Assembly (NCBI GenBank): GCA_902537215.1
Contig: CACBAM010000002.1
Span: 1-64,000, forward strand
Length of the DNA stretch: 64,000 bases
From: an uncultured Alphaproteobacteria bacterium
Lineage (GTDB): Bacteria; Pseudomonadota; Alphaproteobacteria; Rhodobacterales; Rhodobacteraceae
Direction: 5' to 3'
This document shows, in pieces, positions 1-9,059 of the stretch (position 1 is the stretch's first letter; each line of letters starts with the position of its first letter). Below the pieces are notes generated by a model. It did no database searches, was not told the origin of the DNA, and worked only from the letters and a program-made list of their open reading frames with translations. Both the position numbers and the translations under genes were made by a program.

Positions 1-594
1 AAAAAAAATTCCAAGGGAGAGCATAACAAAAAATTGCTCTACATTTCCGAAGCCTCGGATATTTTTCCCAGAAAAAATTTTTTCAATCATAATTTCTGTA
101 TTTTTTAGTTCCAAATTGCCTTGATTTAAATTTTTTAAAAATCTTGTTTTCTCGAACGTTTTACGAGTTGCAGATTTTTCTTTATAAATTGGAATTAAAG
201 TTGAGTTTAATAAACGCGTGCTGTTGTTGAGTGGTAATTCGATAGGTTTCTTTAACCTTACAAACAATAGTATCATTTCTACATTTGTGCTAACCAACCA
301 AGACTTCTTACCACTTACTGACAATATATTTTTTTTATTATCGAAAGTCGCTTTTACGGGAGCATCAGAGGTTTCTCTAACTGCTAGAGAAATAGTCGCA
401 TTAATTTTTTGGTTAAAGTGATGTCTTATAGCACATTGATAGGCAGAAAAAAAAATCCATGACAGATTATTTGCAACAGATGCAACGGTAACCAATGTTC
501 TTATATAATCGACTTTTGATAAATCTTTTTCATTCCAAAAGTGTAGAAAACGCTCCTCTTTTTGGAGTCGCGAAGATAGGATTTTTTTATCCAC
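1..594 (-). CDS. Partial protein, weakly acyl-CoA-dehydrogenase-like, running off the left edge
   Basis: The reverse strand is open from an in-frame stop at 636-634 to base 1, about 198 codons from the first common start, GTG at 594. The only codons before it that could start are ATC or ATT, so the true start is uncertain. A central stretch (SVSGKKSWLVSTN) followed by a hydrophobic strand resembles the beta-domain of acyl-CoA dehydrogenases, where a G-K-K/W pattern precedes a strand ending in an LLFVR-like motif. No catalytic base or FAD contact can be confirmed because the C-terminus lies outside the window. It is divergent from the SulP gene. The coding call is moderately supported by length and composition; the function is only suggestive. 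Confidence 0.5.
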   Translation of the reverse strand, partial: MDKKILSSRLQKEERFLHFWNEKDLSKVDYIRTLVTVASVANNLSWIFFSAYQCAIRHHFNQKINATISLAVRETSDAPVKATFDNKKNILSVSGKKSWLVSTNVEMILLFVRLKKPIELPLNNSTRLLNSTLIPIYKEKSATRKTFEKTRFLKNLNQGNLELKNTEIMIEKIFSGKNIRGFGNVEQFFVMLSLGIFF

Positions 595-714
595 TAGCTC
601 ATCAATTGAGGGTATTTTTAACTGGCAAGTGATTTAATCAGTCCCAACAAAGTTTTTATATTCTACCTAAATAGAGAAAACAGGCTTTACATATTTCTCT
701 AAAGTCCATATTAA

Positions 715-2352
715 GTGGTACAAATTTTTTTTAAACCATTAAAGAGGCAGGCAGTGATAAAAACAGCAATTTCGTTATTAGCTGAGCGCTATCAAAATAA
801 TTCTCTTAGTAATCAGCTCTCTATCTCACTATTGAGAGTTGAGATACTCGCTGGACTTACGGTAGCTATAGCGTTAGTTCCTGAAGCAGTTGCATTTGCT
901 TTTGTAGCTGGAGTAGAGCCTCTGGTTGGATTATATGCTGCTTTTATTGTTGGTTTGGTTACCGCTCTATTTGGAGGAAGGCCGGGGATGATCTCGGGTG
1001 CAACAGGCGCCTTGGCCGTAGTTATGATTTCTCTTGTATCAGAGCACGGTGTTGAATACCTATTTGCGACTGTAATCCTAATGGGTATACTTCAGATACT
1101 TGCTGGTGTTTTTAAGTTAGGAAAATTTATTAGGATGGTTCCTCAGCCAGTGATGTTGGGTTTTGTTAATGGGCTCGCAATAGTAATTGGTCTTGCCCAG
1201 ATAAGGCAATTTCAATATGAAACTGCAGATGGCAATTTGGATTGGATGAGTGGTATGCTATTAAGCACTTCGGTTCTAATAGTCTGCATTACAATGGTTT
1301 TAATTTGGCTTACTCCAAAAATCACACGACTATTGCCTGGACCTTTAGCAGCAATAATAATTGTCAGCCTAGTTGTTATTTATTTTGATATTCCTGTTCC
1401 ATCCGTGGGAGATCTCGCTCCTGTAGCTGGTGGGTTGCCACTTTTTTCTATTCCGATGGTTCCTCTTAACTTAGAAACTATATATATTATCTTTCCTTAT
1501 GCGATAGTGCTGTCTGCTATCGGATTAATTGAAAGTCTTTTAACTCTGAACCTTGTTGGGGAAATCACGAATAAAAGAGGTGGAACGAGACAGGAGTGCA
1601 TGGCGCAAGGCGCTGCAAATACCATTACCGGGTTTTTTGGTGGCATGGGCGGATGTGCGATGATTGGTCAGTCTATGATTAATGTTAAATCAGGAGGAAG
1701 AACAAGAATTGCTGCTACGGCAGCTTCCCTTTTTCTACTTTTCTTTATTTTGTATGGTAGCGCTCTCATCGAGGCAATACCAATAGCTGCTTTAGTAGGC
1801 GTTATGTTCATGGTGGTAATTGGTACCTTTGCTTGGAACTCTATCAGCTTAATCACAAAAATTCCAAAATCAGATGCTCTTGTTATCGTCTTGGTAACTG
1901 TTGTCACAGTTCTCGAAGATTTAGCTGTTGCTGTTTTGGTGGGTGTTATTGTTTCTGCTTTAGTATTTGCCTGGAACTCCGCTATAAGGATACGAGCTGT
2001 TGAACGCCCCTCTATAAGAACAAAGGGAGCTAAGGTTTATGATATTGAAGGACCTCTTTTTTTTGGATCCGTCGAAAGTTTTGTTGAAATTTTCAAACCA
2101 GATGATGACCCGAAAACAGTTATTCTAGATTTTGCTAAGTCAAAGGTAGTTGATCAATCAGCATTGAAAGCTATTGAAGATATTGCTGAAAAATATCAAA
2201 GTTCTGGAAGAGAGGTGAAATTACGTCACTTAAGCCGTGATTGTCATGACCTTTTGACAAAGACAGGCCAGCTTATGGTAGACAGTGATGACGATCCAAC
2301 TTACCAGATAGCTGTTGATTATAATGTAAAAACAGGCGTCCTAGCTAAATAA
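715..2352 (+). CDS. SulP/SLC26 family anion transporter with C-terminal STAS domain
   Basis: This is an inner-membrane anion transporter or channel of the SulP family, whose substrates include sulfate, bicarbonate and dicarboxylates. The 545-residue length is normal. Residues about 40-420 hold many hydrophobic helices, including the family signature around ALVPEAVAFAFVAGVEP near residues 54-70 and the glycine-rich GGRPGMISGATGA segment. A cytoplasmic STAS domain follows at about 440-535, with the core VILDFAKSKVVDQSALKAI. The start is GTG at 715; no strong ribosome site is visible. It stands alone, convergent with the M20 gene, so the substrate cannot be guessed from neighbours. Family assignment is firm. 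Confidence 0.9.
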   Translation: MVQIFFKPLKRQAVIKTAISLLAERYQNNSLSNQLSISLLRVEILAGLTVAIALVPEAVAFAFVAGVEPLVGLYAAFIVGLVTALFGGRPGMISGATGALAVVMISLVSEHGVEYLFATVILMGILQILAGVFKLGKFIRMVPQPVMLGFVNGLAIVIGLAQIRQFQYETADGNLDWMSGMLLSTSVLIVCITMVLIWLTPKITRLLPGPLAAIIIVSLVVIYFDIPVPSVGDLAPVAGGLPLFSIPMVPLNLETIYIIFPYAIVLSAIGLIESLLTLNLVGEITNKRGGTRQECMAQGAANTITGFFGGMGGCAMIGQSMINVKSGGRTRIAATAASLFLLFFILYGSALIEAIPIAALVGVMFMVVIGTFAWNSISLITKIPKSDALVIVLVTVVTVLEDLAVAVLVGVIVSALVFAWNSAIRIRAVERPSIRTKGAKVYDIEGPLFFGSVESFVEIFKPDDDPKTVILDFAKSKVVDQSALKAIEDIAEKYQSSGREVKLRHLSRDCHDLLTKTGQLMVDSDDDPTYQIAVDYNVKTGVLAK

Positions 2353-2366
2353 TTTAACCTTATAAA

Positions 2367-3533
2367 TCAATTGGTGGGCAGTTGCTTTTCTACTAGCCTA
2401 GCTAAAACTGATGCACCCACTGGAATTATATCTGGATCTAGTGTGAACTTAGGGCTATGAAGTGGTTGAGTTCCACTGTGGCCTATCCTACAATATGCTC
2501 CTCTAACATGTTTTAACATATCGGCAAAGTCTTCAGAGCCAGTAGCTGGCCGCGCAGCTCTTATAATATTTTCTTTTCCAACAATTTCTTCTGCGGCATC
2601 CATATAACAATCACTTAGTTCATTATCATTATATAAAACATCAAAAGTATTTCGAAGATCAGGAATTACTTCAACATTATAGGTTGCTTCAAGCCCTCTG
2701 CATATCGCTTTTACACGATCTTCAACTAACGCATAAACTTCTTCGGAAAAATACCGTATCGTTCCACAGAGGGTAGCTTCCTCAGGAATTACATTGTACG
2801 CCGAGCCAGAATGAATCTGAGTTATTGATAAGACAACGCTTTCTAAAGGTGGCGTATTTCTTGAAACTATAGCCTGCATTTGATCAATCATGTTTGCGCA
2901 AATAATAATCGGATCTATTGATTGATGAGGCATAGCGGCATGACTTCCTTTTGCCTTTATTGTGATATCAAAAAAAGAAGCACCAGCCATGGCTTTGCCT
3001 TTGCATATTGAAATCTCACTATGTCTTCCATTTGGAGAATTATGTATTCCATAAATTTCAGAGCATGGAAATTTTTCAAATAAACCCTCTTTTAGCATAA
3101 GTCGCGCTCCTCCCAGGCCTTCCTCAGCTGGTTGAAAAATTAAGATAGCCTTGCCTTTAAAATTGCGGGTTTCACACAGATACTTTGCTGCCCCCAGCAA
3201 CATTGTAGTATGCCCATCGTGTCCACAAGCATGCATTTTGCCTGGGTTCTTTGATGCATAATCAAGATTAGTGGTTTCCTCAATTGGAAGCGCATCCATG
3301 TCTGCTCTTAACCCAATTTGATTATCACCTTTTTGCTTGCCATTTATTACAGCTACCACTCCTGTTTTCCCAATATTTGTATGTATCTCATCTACCCCAA
3401 AATCTTGAAGCCTTTTTTTTACTATTTCAGATGTTCTAACCTCTTCAAACCCTAATTCGGGATGCTGGTGAAGGTCTTTAAAGATTTTTTTTAGTTCATT
3501 GGATATTTTGTCTATTTCTGGTAAAATATTCAT
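2367..3533 (-). CDS. M20D-family amidohydrolase (hippurate hydrolase / IAA-amino-acid hydrolase type)
   Basis: This is a metal-dependent cytoplasmic amidohydrolase that would cleave N-acyl amino acids or similar amides. Its 388 residues match the M20D group. Visible motifs are HPELGFEE (24-31), RADMDALPI (76-84), the metal-binding HACGHDGH (101-108) with its bridging cysteine, and QPAEEG (134-139) containing the catalytic glutamate pair. The SHAAMPH loop marks the dimerisation (lid) domain. The C-terminal GSEDFADM and HSPKFTLDP motifs complete the set. The gene is convergent with SulP and divergent from the quinone-reductase operon, about 95 bases apart. Substrate is unknown. Confidence 0.92.
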   Translation of the reverse strand: MNILPEIDKISNELKKIFKDLHQHPELGFEEVRTSEIVKKRLQDFGVDEIHTNIGKTGVVAVINGKQKGDNQIGLRADMDALPIEETTNLDYASKNPGKMHACGHDGHTTMLLGAAKYLCETRNFKGKAILIFQPAEEGLGGARLMLKEGLFEKFPCSEIYGIHNSPNGRHSEISICKGKAMAGASFFDITIKAKGSHAAMPHQSIDPIIICANMIDQMQAIVSRNTPPLESVVLSITQIHSGSAYNVIPEEATLCGTIRYFSEEVYALVEDRVKAICRGLEATYNVEVIPDLRNTFDVLYNDNELSDCYMDAAEEIVGKENIIRAARPATGSEDFADMLKHVRGAYCRIGHSGTQPLHSPKFTLDPDIIPVGASVLARLVEKQLPTN

Positions 3534-3629
3534 ACATTAATTCCTGCTTTAAAAAATTGCGATAACTAGCATGCAAAGAATATGAGCTTAAATTATTTAT
3601 AAATTTTAACAAGCTAATTGGAGAAAAAA

Positions 3630-4604
3630 TTGTCAAAGGCAATCATCGTAAGTGCATATGGTTCCTCTGAAGTCTTGTCCCACCAGGAATTGGACATCAG
3701 TGAACCTTCTGCTAATGAAATTAGAATTAGAAATACGGCAATAGGTGTAAACTATCATGACGTATATGTACGATCGGGACTTTACAAGACATTGACTTTA
3801 CCCGGCATTCCAGGGTGCGAAGCTAGTGGTATAGTCGAAAAGATTGGGGATAATGTCCAAGGCTTTGTGATTGGAGAAAGAGTAACGTTTTGCACAAGAG
3901 AATATGGGGCTTACGCAACCCACATAAATATATCACATGATAAAGTAATTAAGATCCCTGATTTTTTAAGTGATGAATTAGTTGCGACAAATTTCCTAAG
4001 AGCGATGACAGTAGAAATGCTTATAAATCGAATAACATCAGTTGACTCATCAAAGACAATTTTGGTAACAGCCGCGTCTGGGGGCGTTGGTCGTTTACTT
4101 TGCCAATGGGCAACCGCAATGGGTGTGAAGGTAATAGGTAGTGTAGGATCACAAGAGAAAATTGAGGAAACGAAATTAAATGGATGTATTGAAACTTTTG
4201 TTTCAGGTGACGAAAAATTTAGTAAAAAAGTATTAGATATTACTAATGGAAAAGGTGTTGATATCGTTTTCGATTCTGTCGGGAATGACACCTTCGAGTC
4301 TTCTTTATCATCATTAGCGCATTGTGGATATTTGATTAATTTTGGTCAATCATCAGGTCCCGTCCGACCTGTATTAATGAGTACATTAGCTGAGAAATCA
4401 CTATCTATTGCTCGTCCTATACTTTTCCATTATTTTGGAAATCGAAAAAACTACGAAAATATGGCAGCTTCTGTATTTAAAGCTTTTGAAGATGAAATAA
4501 TAAAGGTTTCAGAATTTTTGCCATTTGATTTGAAAGATGCATCCAATGCGCATGATACTCTAGAATCTAGAAAGGGTGGGGGAAGTATATATTTAGTCCC
4601 TTGA
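3630..4604 (+). CDS. Quinone oxidoreductase-like zinc-independent MDR alcohol dehydrogenase family protein
   Basis: This is a medium-chain dehydrogenase/reductase of the quinone oxidoreductase (Qor) branch, expected to use NADPH to reduce quinones or enones. I place the start at TTG 3630 because GGAGA at 3620-3624 sits five bases upstream and the product then begins LSKAIIV, typical of the family; a TTG at 3618 would include the ribosome site in the coding region. An N-terminal GroES-like domain with NYHDVYVRSGLY is followed by a Rossmann dinucleotide motif AASGGVG at about 148-154. No structural zinc cysteines are seen. It is first in a forward run with a sulfurtransferase, a GST and a hydratase. 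Confidence 0.85.
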   Translation: MSKAIIVSAYGSSEVLSHQELDISEPSANEIRIRNTAIGVNYHDVYVRSGLYKTLTLPGIPGCEASGIVEKIGDNVQGFVIGERVTFCTREYGAYATHINISHDKVIKIPDFLSDELVATNFLRAMTVEMLINRITSVDSSKTILVTAASGGVGRLLCQWATAMGVKVIGSVGSQEKIEETKLNGCIETFVSGDEKFSKKVLDITNGKGVDIVFDSVGNDTFESSLSSLAHCGYLINFGQSSGPVRPVLMSTLAEKSLSIARPILFHYFGNRKNYENMAASVFKAFEDEIIKVSEFLPFDLKDASNAHDTLESRKGGGSIYLVP

Positions 4605-4613
4605 TGCAATAAA

Positions 4614-5504
4614 ATGGAAAAAATAGAAATAGGCTGGAAGTATCCTGAGGCTATAATATCATGTGAATGGCTCCAAAGAAATTTAGGAAATAAGAATTTA
4701 CGGATTTATGATTGTACAACATTCTTGCACTACACGGATGATCATCCTTCTAAACCCTATGACGTTGAGAGCGGCCATCAGAATTATTTAAGGGAACATA
4801 TTTCTGGAGCGTCATTTCTAGATCTTCAAATCCAGATTTCAGATCCTGAAAGTCAATACAAATTTACCTTGCCTGACATTGAGCGCCTAAGTAATAGTTT
4901 TGGTAAGTTAGGAATTGGTGACCCATACCATATTATTTTGTATTCAACAAATGGTCTTCAGTGGTCCACTAGGGTTTGGTGGATGATTTACATGCTGGGA
5001 TATAAAAAAGTTAGCGTTTTAAATGGTGGTTTAAGAGAGTGGAAACGAAATAATTATGATCTTGAGTCTGGAGAAAATTTTTATTCTAAAACAGAATTTT
5101 CAAATTCCAAAAATCAAGGCTTTTTTGTGGGCAAGGAACAAACACTAGATGCCATGGAAGATAATAGGTGTATTTTAATTAATGCACTAACTAGTGATAT
5201 TCATAATGGAGAAAGTACGCGTTACGGGAGACCAGGTAGGATCCCGGGTAGTATAAATATTCCATTTAGTGACCTTATGGATACAAATACGCATATGTTA
5301 AAATCACCTAAAGAAGCATTGTCGGTTTTTGAAAAACATAATATTACAAAAGATATTGAGATACTTAACTACTGTGGAGGAGGTATTGCAGCCACATTGA
5401 ATGCTTTTGTCTTGTACCAACTTGGTTTTCAGAAATTGAAAGTTTATGATAATTCTCTGAGTGAATGGGCTATGGATAAAAGTCTTCCTATGGAAATAGA
5501 TTAG
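4614..5504 (+). CDS. Two-domain sulfurtransferase (3-mercaptopyruvate / thiosulfate type)
   Basis: This is a tandem-rhodanese protein of 296 residues. Domain 1 (about 10-150) is the inactive fold with the family motif HISGASFLDL; domain 2 (about 160-290) carries the active-site loop CGGGIAAT with Cys254. The loop resembles the CG(S/T)GVTA loop of mercaptopyruvate sulfurtransferases more than the CRKGVT loop of thiosulfate rhodanese, so a mercaptopyruvate-like donor is the better guess (inference). GRPGRIPGSINIPF precedes the loop, as usual. It lies nine bases after the quinone reductase and 36 before a GST. A paralogue with the same CGGGIAAT loop lies at 12700-13566. Confidence 0.9.
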   Translation: MEKIEIGWKYPEAIISCEWLQRNLGNKNLRIYDCTTFLHYTDDHPSKPYDVESGHQNYLREHISGASFLDLQIQISDPESQYKFTLPDIERLSNSFGKLGIGDPYHIILYSTNGLQWSTRVWWMIYMLGYKKVSVLNGGLREWKRNNYDLESGENFYSKTEFSNSKNQGFFVGKEQTLDAMEDNRCILINALTSDIHNGESTRYGRPGRIPGSINIPFSDLMDTNTHMLKSPKEALSVFEKHNITKDIEILNYCGGGIAATLNAFVLYQLGFQKLKVYDNSLSEWAMDKSLPMEID

Positions 5505-5540
5505 GTGTTGATTATATAATGTAAAATCAGAGAGGTTTTT

Positions 5541-6173
5541 TTGGGTAAAGACGTTCCAATACTATATAGTTTTCGTAGGTGTCCATATGCCATAAGAGCC
5601 AGGTGGGCCCTTCTTTCATCAAATATTGAAGTGGAATTAAGAGAAGTTGTTTTGAAGGATAAGCCACATGAATTCTTGAAGGCTTCAAACTCTGGCACAG
5701 TTCCATGCCTACAATTAAAGGATCAAATAATTGACGAGAGTATTGATATAATGATTTGGGCTTTAAGAAAAAATGACCCAAAGGGCTGGTTAGATATGCC
5801 TGATGAAGGATACCGGTTAATTGAAGAGGTTGAGAAAAAATTTAAACCTAACTTAGACAAAACAAAATACGCTACACGGTATCCCCAAAATGATAGTAAA
5901 GATAGCAAGAATTTGGCCATAGAATATTTGATTAATCTAGACAAAAAAATAAAAAGCGAATTCATTTTTGGTAAGCAACCAAAATTAGCTGATATAGCTA
6001 TATTTCCATTCGTTAGACAATTTGCAAACATTGATATAAATTGGTTTAATCAATTTGGGTGGCAAAAGCTTCAAAATTGGCTAAAAGCTTTTGTTGAATC
6101 GAATATGTTCGATGAATCGCAAAAGAAATTTGTTAAATGGAGGCCGGCGGCTGACCCGGTATTTTTCCCTTGA
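5541..6173 (+). CDS. Glutathione S-transferase family protein
   Basis: This is a 210-residue soluble protein with an N-terminal thioredoxin-like domain. FRRCPYAIRARWALL at about 11-25 puts Cys14 at the position of the catalytic cysteine in glutaredoxin-like or omega/beta-type GSTs. GTVPCLQL with a cis-proline and a DES motif for the glutathione gamma-glutamyl group follow. The C-terminal half is an all-helical GST domain with KLADIAIFPFVRQF, the conserved N-capping box aspartate. The start is TTG 5541, preceded by GAGAGG. It overlaps the start of the hydratase gene by four bases (TTGA). Glutathione-dependent conjugation or thiol exchange is likely; the substrate is unknown. Confidence 0.85.
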   Translation: MGKDVPILYSFRRCPYAIRARWALLSSNIEVELREVVLKDKPHEFLKASNSGTVPCLQLKDQIIDESIDIMIWALRKNDPKGWLDMPDEGYRLIEEVEKKFKPNLDKTKYATRYPQNDSKDSKNLAIEYLINLDKKIKSEFIFGKQPKLADIAIFPFVRQFANIDINWFNQFGWQKLQNWLKAFVESNMFDESQKKFVKWRPAADPVFFP

Positions 6174-6973
6174 TCACCAGAAAAGATCTTTCAAATTACT
6201 TAGTTGAATGCTTAGAAAATATGTCTCAAGCACAATTACCAAGTAAAACTATTCCCAACTTCTCTCTGTCAGATGCCTACAGGACCGCTTTAGAAATTAA
6301 AGAAATTCGTGAAAATAAAAAGGAAAAAGCTTCTGGCATAAAAGTAGGTTTTACAAACAAAACAATTTGGGACAAATACTCTGTAAACGCACCAATCTAT
6401 GGATTTATGTATTCCTCAACGGTTCTAAACACCAGGCAATCATTTTCACCAGAAAAATTTCTTGAACCGAAGTTTGAGCCTGAGATCTTTTTCAGACTTA
6501 GCAAAAAACCACATAGTGAAATGAGTGATATTGAACTAATCGCTTGCTGTGAGAGCTTTGGAATTGGCGTCGAGTTAGTTCAGAGTATCTATAAGGGATG
6601 GACTTTTAAGTTACCGGATACAGTTGCGGGATTTGGTTTGCATGGCCAGTATAAAATTTTAGAAGAGATGGCAATCCCATCCAATGAAAACAATAGAGTT
6701 GCTCTTATCGATGAATTAAAAAACTTCAATCTTAACTTGAGGAAAAACTCTAAAATACTAGAGCAGGGAAAGTCAAAGAATATATTAGAAGAAAGCCCTT
6801 TAGCTGCCCTGAGATCTTACATAGAATTTTGTGAAAAAAATTTAGATTGGTTAGTCCTTGATGGGTTAATTACAACTGGTACAATTACAGACGCTTACGA
6901 TATAAATAAGGCTGATGTTTTTTCCTGTGAACTTGATCGCTTATTTGAAAAGAAGTTTGTTGTTAAGTTTTAA
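6170..6973 (+). CDS. 2-keto-4-pentenoate hydratase / FAH-superfamily protein
   Basis: This 267-residue protein is related to MhpD-type 2-hydroxypenta-2,4-dienoate hydratases, members of the fumarylacetoacetate hydrolase superfamily. These enzymes act on the five-carbon product of aromatic meta-cleavage or on related 2-keto acids. Visible are GIKVGFTNK near residue 55, PKFEPEIFFRL with the metal-binding E-x-E near 107-109, and GIGVELVQS with a further glutamate. TTG 6170 overlaps the GST stop codon, giving translational coupling. No ring-cleavage dioxygenase lies beside it, so the true substrate is open. The four-gene run 3630-6973 looks like one transcript. Confidence 0.78.
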   Translation: MITRKDLSNYLVECLENMSQAQLPSKTIPNFSLSDAYRTALEIKEIRENKKEKASGIKVGFTNKTIWDKYSVNAPIYGFMYSSTVLNTRQSFSPEKFLEPKFEPEIFFRLSKKPHSEMSDIELIACCESFGIGVELVQSIYKGWTFKLPDTVAGFGLHGQYKILEEMAIPSNENNRVALIDELKNFNLNLRKNSKILEQGKSKNILEESPLAALRSYIEFCEKNLDWLVLDGLITTGTITDAYDINKADVFSCELDRLFEKKFVVKF

Positions 6974-6975
6974 AG

Positions 6976-8037
6976 TCACCAGACTTTACCTCTTGCGATA
7001 ACTTTAACTTTTTTTATTTTTTTCTCTTCAGTGATAAGATTTACTTCATTAAGCATGTTCGTTACTACGCATGCATGATTAGGGATAATTTCTATTTTTT
7101 GTCCAATTACTAAATTTGTGTTTGGTTCGCTCACAATCGTGCCATGCTCTTCTGTTAATTGTGTAATTCTGAGTTCAGGGTAGTTTACTATAGAACCATG
7201 ATCATTCATTCCAAAGAGGTCAGACGTTAATACTTTTGACCCAGCATCAATTATGGCTCTGTTTTTTGTCGGAGTTGACACTACAGTTGCTAAAACGGTC
7301 AAAGCGACTTTTTTTTCTGAACAAATCTTGTTTTCAACAAGAGATCTATCATTAAATATGTAAGTTCCAATTCTATACTCTGTTGCAACCGGAATATCTT
7401 TGACTTTCCACATGTCAGGCGAGCCACCGATAGAAACTGTATTTACAGCAATATTTTTTGCTTCAATTAGTTTTTTTGCGTCAGTTAAAAAGCTGTTAAT
7501 TTTTTGAGCTTGAGAAGTAGGAGGGTAGGTCATTAACCCACCGAAAATTAGTCCAGGGCTTCTATTAATCAATTCTGCCAATTCACATGCTTCTTGAGGA
7601 CTTATGACCCCGCAACGGTTGGCTCCAGTATCACACTCAACTAACACAGGTAAAGCTTCCTTAGCCCCTTCAAATGTCTTTGATAAGCCCTTTATGCAAA
7701 AAGAGCTGTCAGCTACGACGGAAACTTTAACTTTCTCACATAGATTTCGAAGAGCCCTTAATTTTTGTTCTCCTATTATATTGTAGGTGATAAGAACATC
7801 ATCAATACCACCCTCGGAAATTATCGCTTCGGCCTCACTTATTTTTTGAGCCGTAATTCCAACCGCTCCAGCTCCAATTTGTAATTTAGCTAAGGCTGGG
7901 ATTTTATGTGTTTTAATATGAGGTCTTAATTTTATCCCTATATCATCACAATATCTTTGATATGTATGTATATTTTCTTTGACAATATTTAAATCCACAA
8001 TAATTGCGGGGGTATCAATCTCTTTGATCAGACTCAT
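6976..8037 (-). CDS. D-threonine aldolase-like PLP enzyme (alanine racemase fold)
   Basis: This 353-residue protein matches metal-activated D-threonine aldolases and the related D-serine dehydratase family. The N-terminal TIM barrel contains RPHIKTHK, where Lys42 is the expected PLP Schiff-base lysine. The C-terminal beta domain ends with PNHACVVTNM, where His321 and Cys323 sit at the usual metal-binding site. It would split D-3-hydroxy-amino acids to glycine and an aldehyde, or dehydrate them. It is last in a reverse-strand run behind an epoxide-hydrolase-like gene, 31 bases away. A PLP-dependent L-type threonine aldolase lies at 49590-50627. Confidence 0.85.
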   Translation of the reverse strand: MSLIKEIDTPAIIVDLNIVKENIHTYQRYCDDIGIKLRPHIKTHKIPALAKLQIGAGAVGITAQKISEAEAIISEGGIDDVLITYNIIGEQKLRALRNLCEKVKVSVVADSSFCIKGLSKTFEGAKEALPVLVECDTGANRCGVISPQEACELAELINRSPGLIFGGLMTYPPTSQAQKINSFLTDAKKLIEAKNIAVNTVSIGGSPDMWKVKDIPVATEYRIGTYIFNDRSLVENKICSEKKVALTVLATVVSTPTKNRAIIDAGSKVLTSDLFGMNDHGSIVNYPELRITQLTEEHGTIVSEPNTNLVIGQKIEIIPNHACVVTNMLNEVNLITEEKKIKKVKVIARGKVW

Positions 8038-8068
8038 TTATTTACTCAGTTAGTAACTTTCATTTCTT

Positions 8069-9052
8069 TTATAGTCGTGAGAGAAATTCTAAAATGAACT
8101 TATTGACTTCTTTAGGTTTTTCTTGTTGAACCCAGTGCCCCGCATCATCCAGCAGGCATGCTGATAAGAGGTTTTCATAATTTTTACCAATTCTGTTCCT
8201 TAGATCTTCACTGCTTTTATAATTAGATCCTGTGAATAAATTTACAGGATCATACTTCCCTGTTAAGAAAGCAGAGGGTTGTTTAATTTTTGCATCTGTG
8301 AGCTCAAGTAAGTCCTCAAAATCAATTTGTTGCGCTCTATATCTATTGAGAGGCCCTCGCATCCCACTATTCTCAAACTCGCTGACTAGATAGTCCATAT
8401 CTTCATTAGTCATCCATGAGGGATAAGTGTCGAATTCAGGTATACCATCTAGATATCTCGCATTAGGGCCTTTCGAGCTAGCATTTATAGCATTCTCTTT
8501 CTGAAACCGCATTCCTCTCGCATCGATCGAAAAATAGGTTAGCTCCAAATATCTTCGTATATTTTCTTCAAATTCTACTTCAGCAACACCTTCTTTCTGA
8601 AAATAAAGCTGATAGAAAAACTTACCCTGATATATTTTTTTAAATAAATCGATTGTGGAAATTTTTCCTCTTGGGAAAAATGGTACTGAGAGGCCTAAAA
8701 CAGCAGATATTCTACTTTCATTTAAAGCAGCAGTATTCCAGACAATTGGTCCACCCCAATCTCGACCCATTAAGATGGCCTTTTCAAAGCCAAGAGCATC
8801 TATGACACCAATTACATCGTTAGTGAGTTCTCTCATGCTATAGGCTTTAATTTCGTATGGCTTTGATGAGCCTCCATACCCTCTTACGTCAATGGCAGCA
8901 ACGGTGTAGCCCTTCTCTGATAGCAAAGAGATTTGATGTCTCCAACTATACCAGCTTTCAGGACATCCATGAACTAAAACGATTAGTGGTCCTGATCCTT
9001 CTATTTTTGCTCGTATATTTATGTTATTTGATTTTAACATTTTGAAAGTCAT
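8069..9052 (-). CDS. Alpha/beta hydrolase, epoxide-hydrolase-like
   Basis: This 327-residue protein has the alpha/beta hydrolase fold. HGCP (28-31) supplies the oxyanion hole, GRDWGG places the nucleophile Asp98 (aspartate, not serine, so an epoxide hydrolase or dehalogenase type), and DDAGHW carries the base His306. The HGCPESWYSWRHQ stretch is characteristic of soluble epoxide hydrolases, in which a cap tyrosine pair activates the epoxide. The gene is seven bases after a small ABM-like gene and upstream of the D-threonine aldolase. The substrate is unknown; a dehalogenase is less likely because the oxyanion motif is HGCP rather than HGNP. Confidence 0.87.
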   Translation of the reverse strand: MTFKMLKSNNINIRAKIEGSGPLIVLVHGCPESWYSWRHQISLLSEKGYTVAAIDVRGYGGSSKPYEIKAYSMRELTNDVIGVIDALGFEKAILMGRDWGGPIVWNTAALNESRISAVLGLSVPFFPRGKISTIDLFKKIYQGKFFYQLYFQKEGVAEVEFEENIRRYLELTYFSIDARGMRFQKENAINASSKGPNARYLDGIPEFDTYPSWMTNEDMDYLVSEFENSGMRGPLNRYRAQQIDFEDLLELTDAKIKQPSAFLTGKYDPVNLFTGSNYKSSEDLRNRIGKNYENLLSACLLDDAGHWVQQEKPKEVNKFILEFLSRL

Positions 9053-9059
9053 TTCAGCT

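Noticed and set aside
218-421. Short forward open frame of 67 residues
   Set aside because: It lies opposite the longer reverse-strand frame and reads like a shadow of it; no ribosome site.
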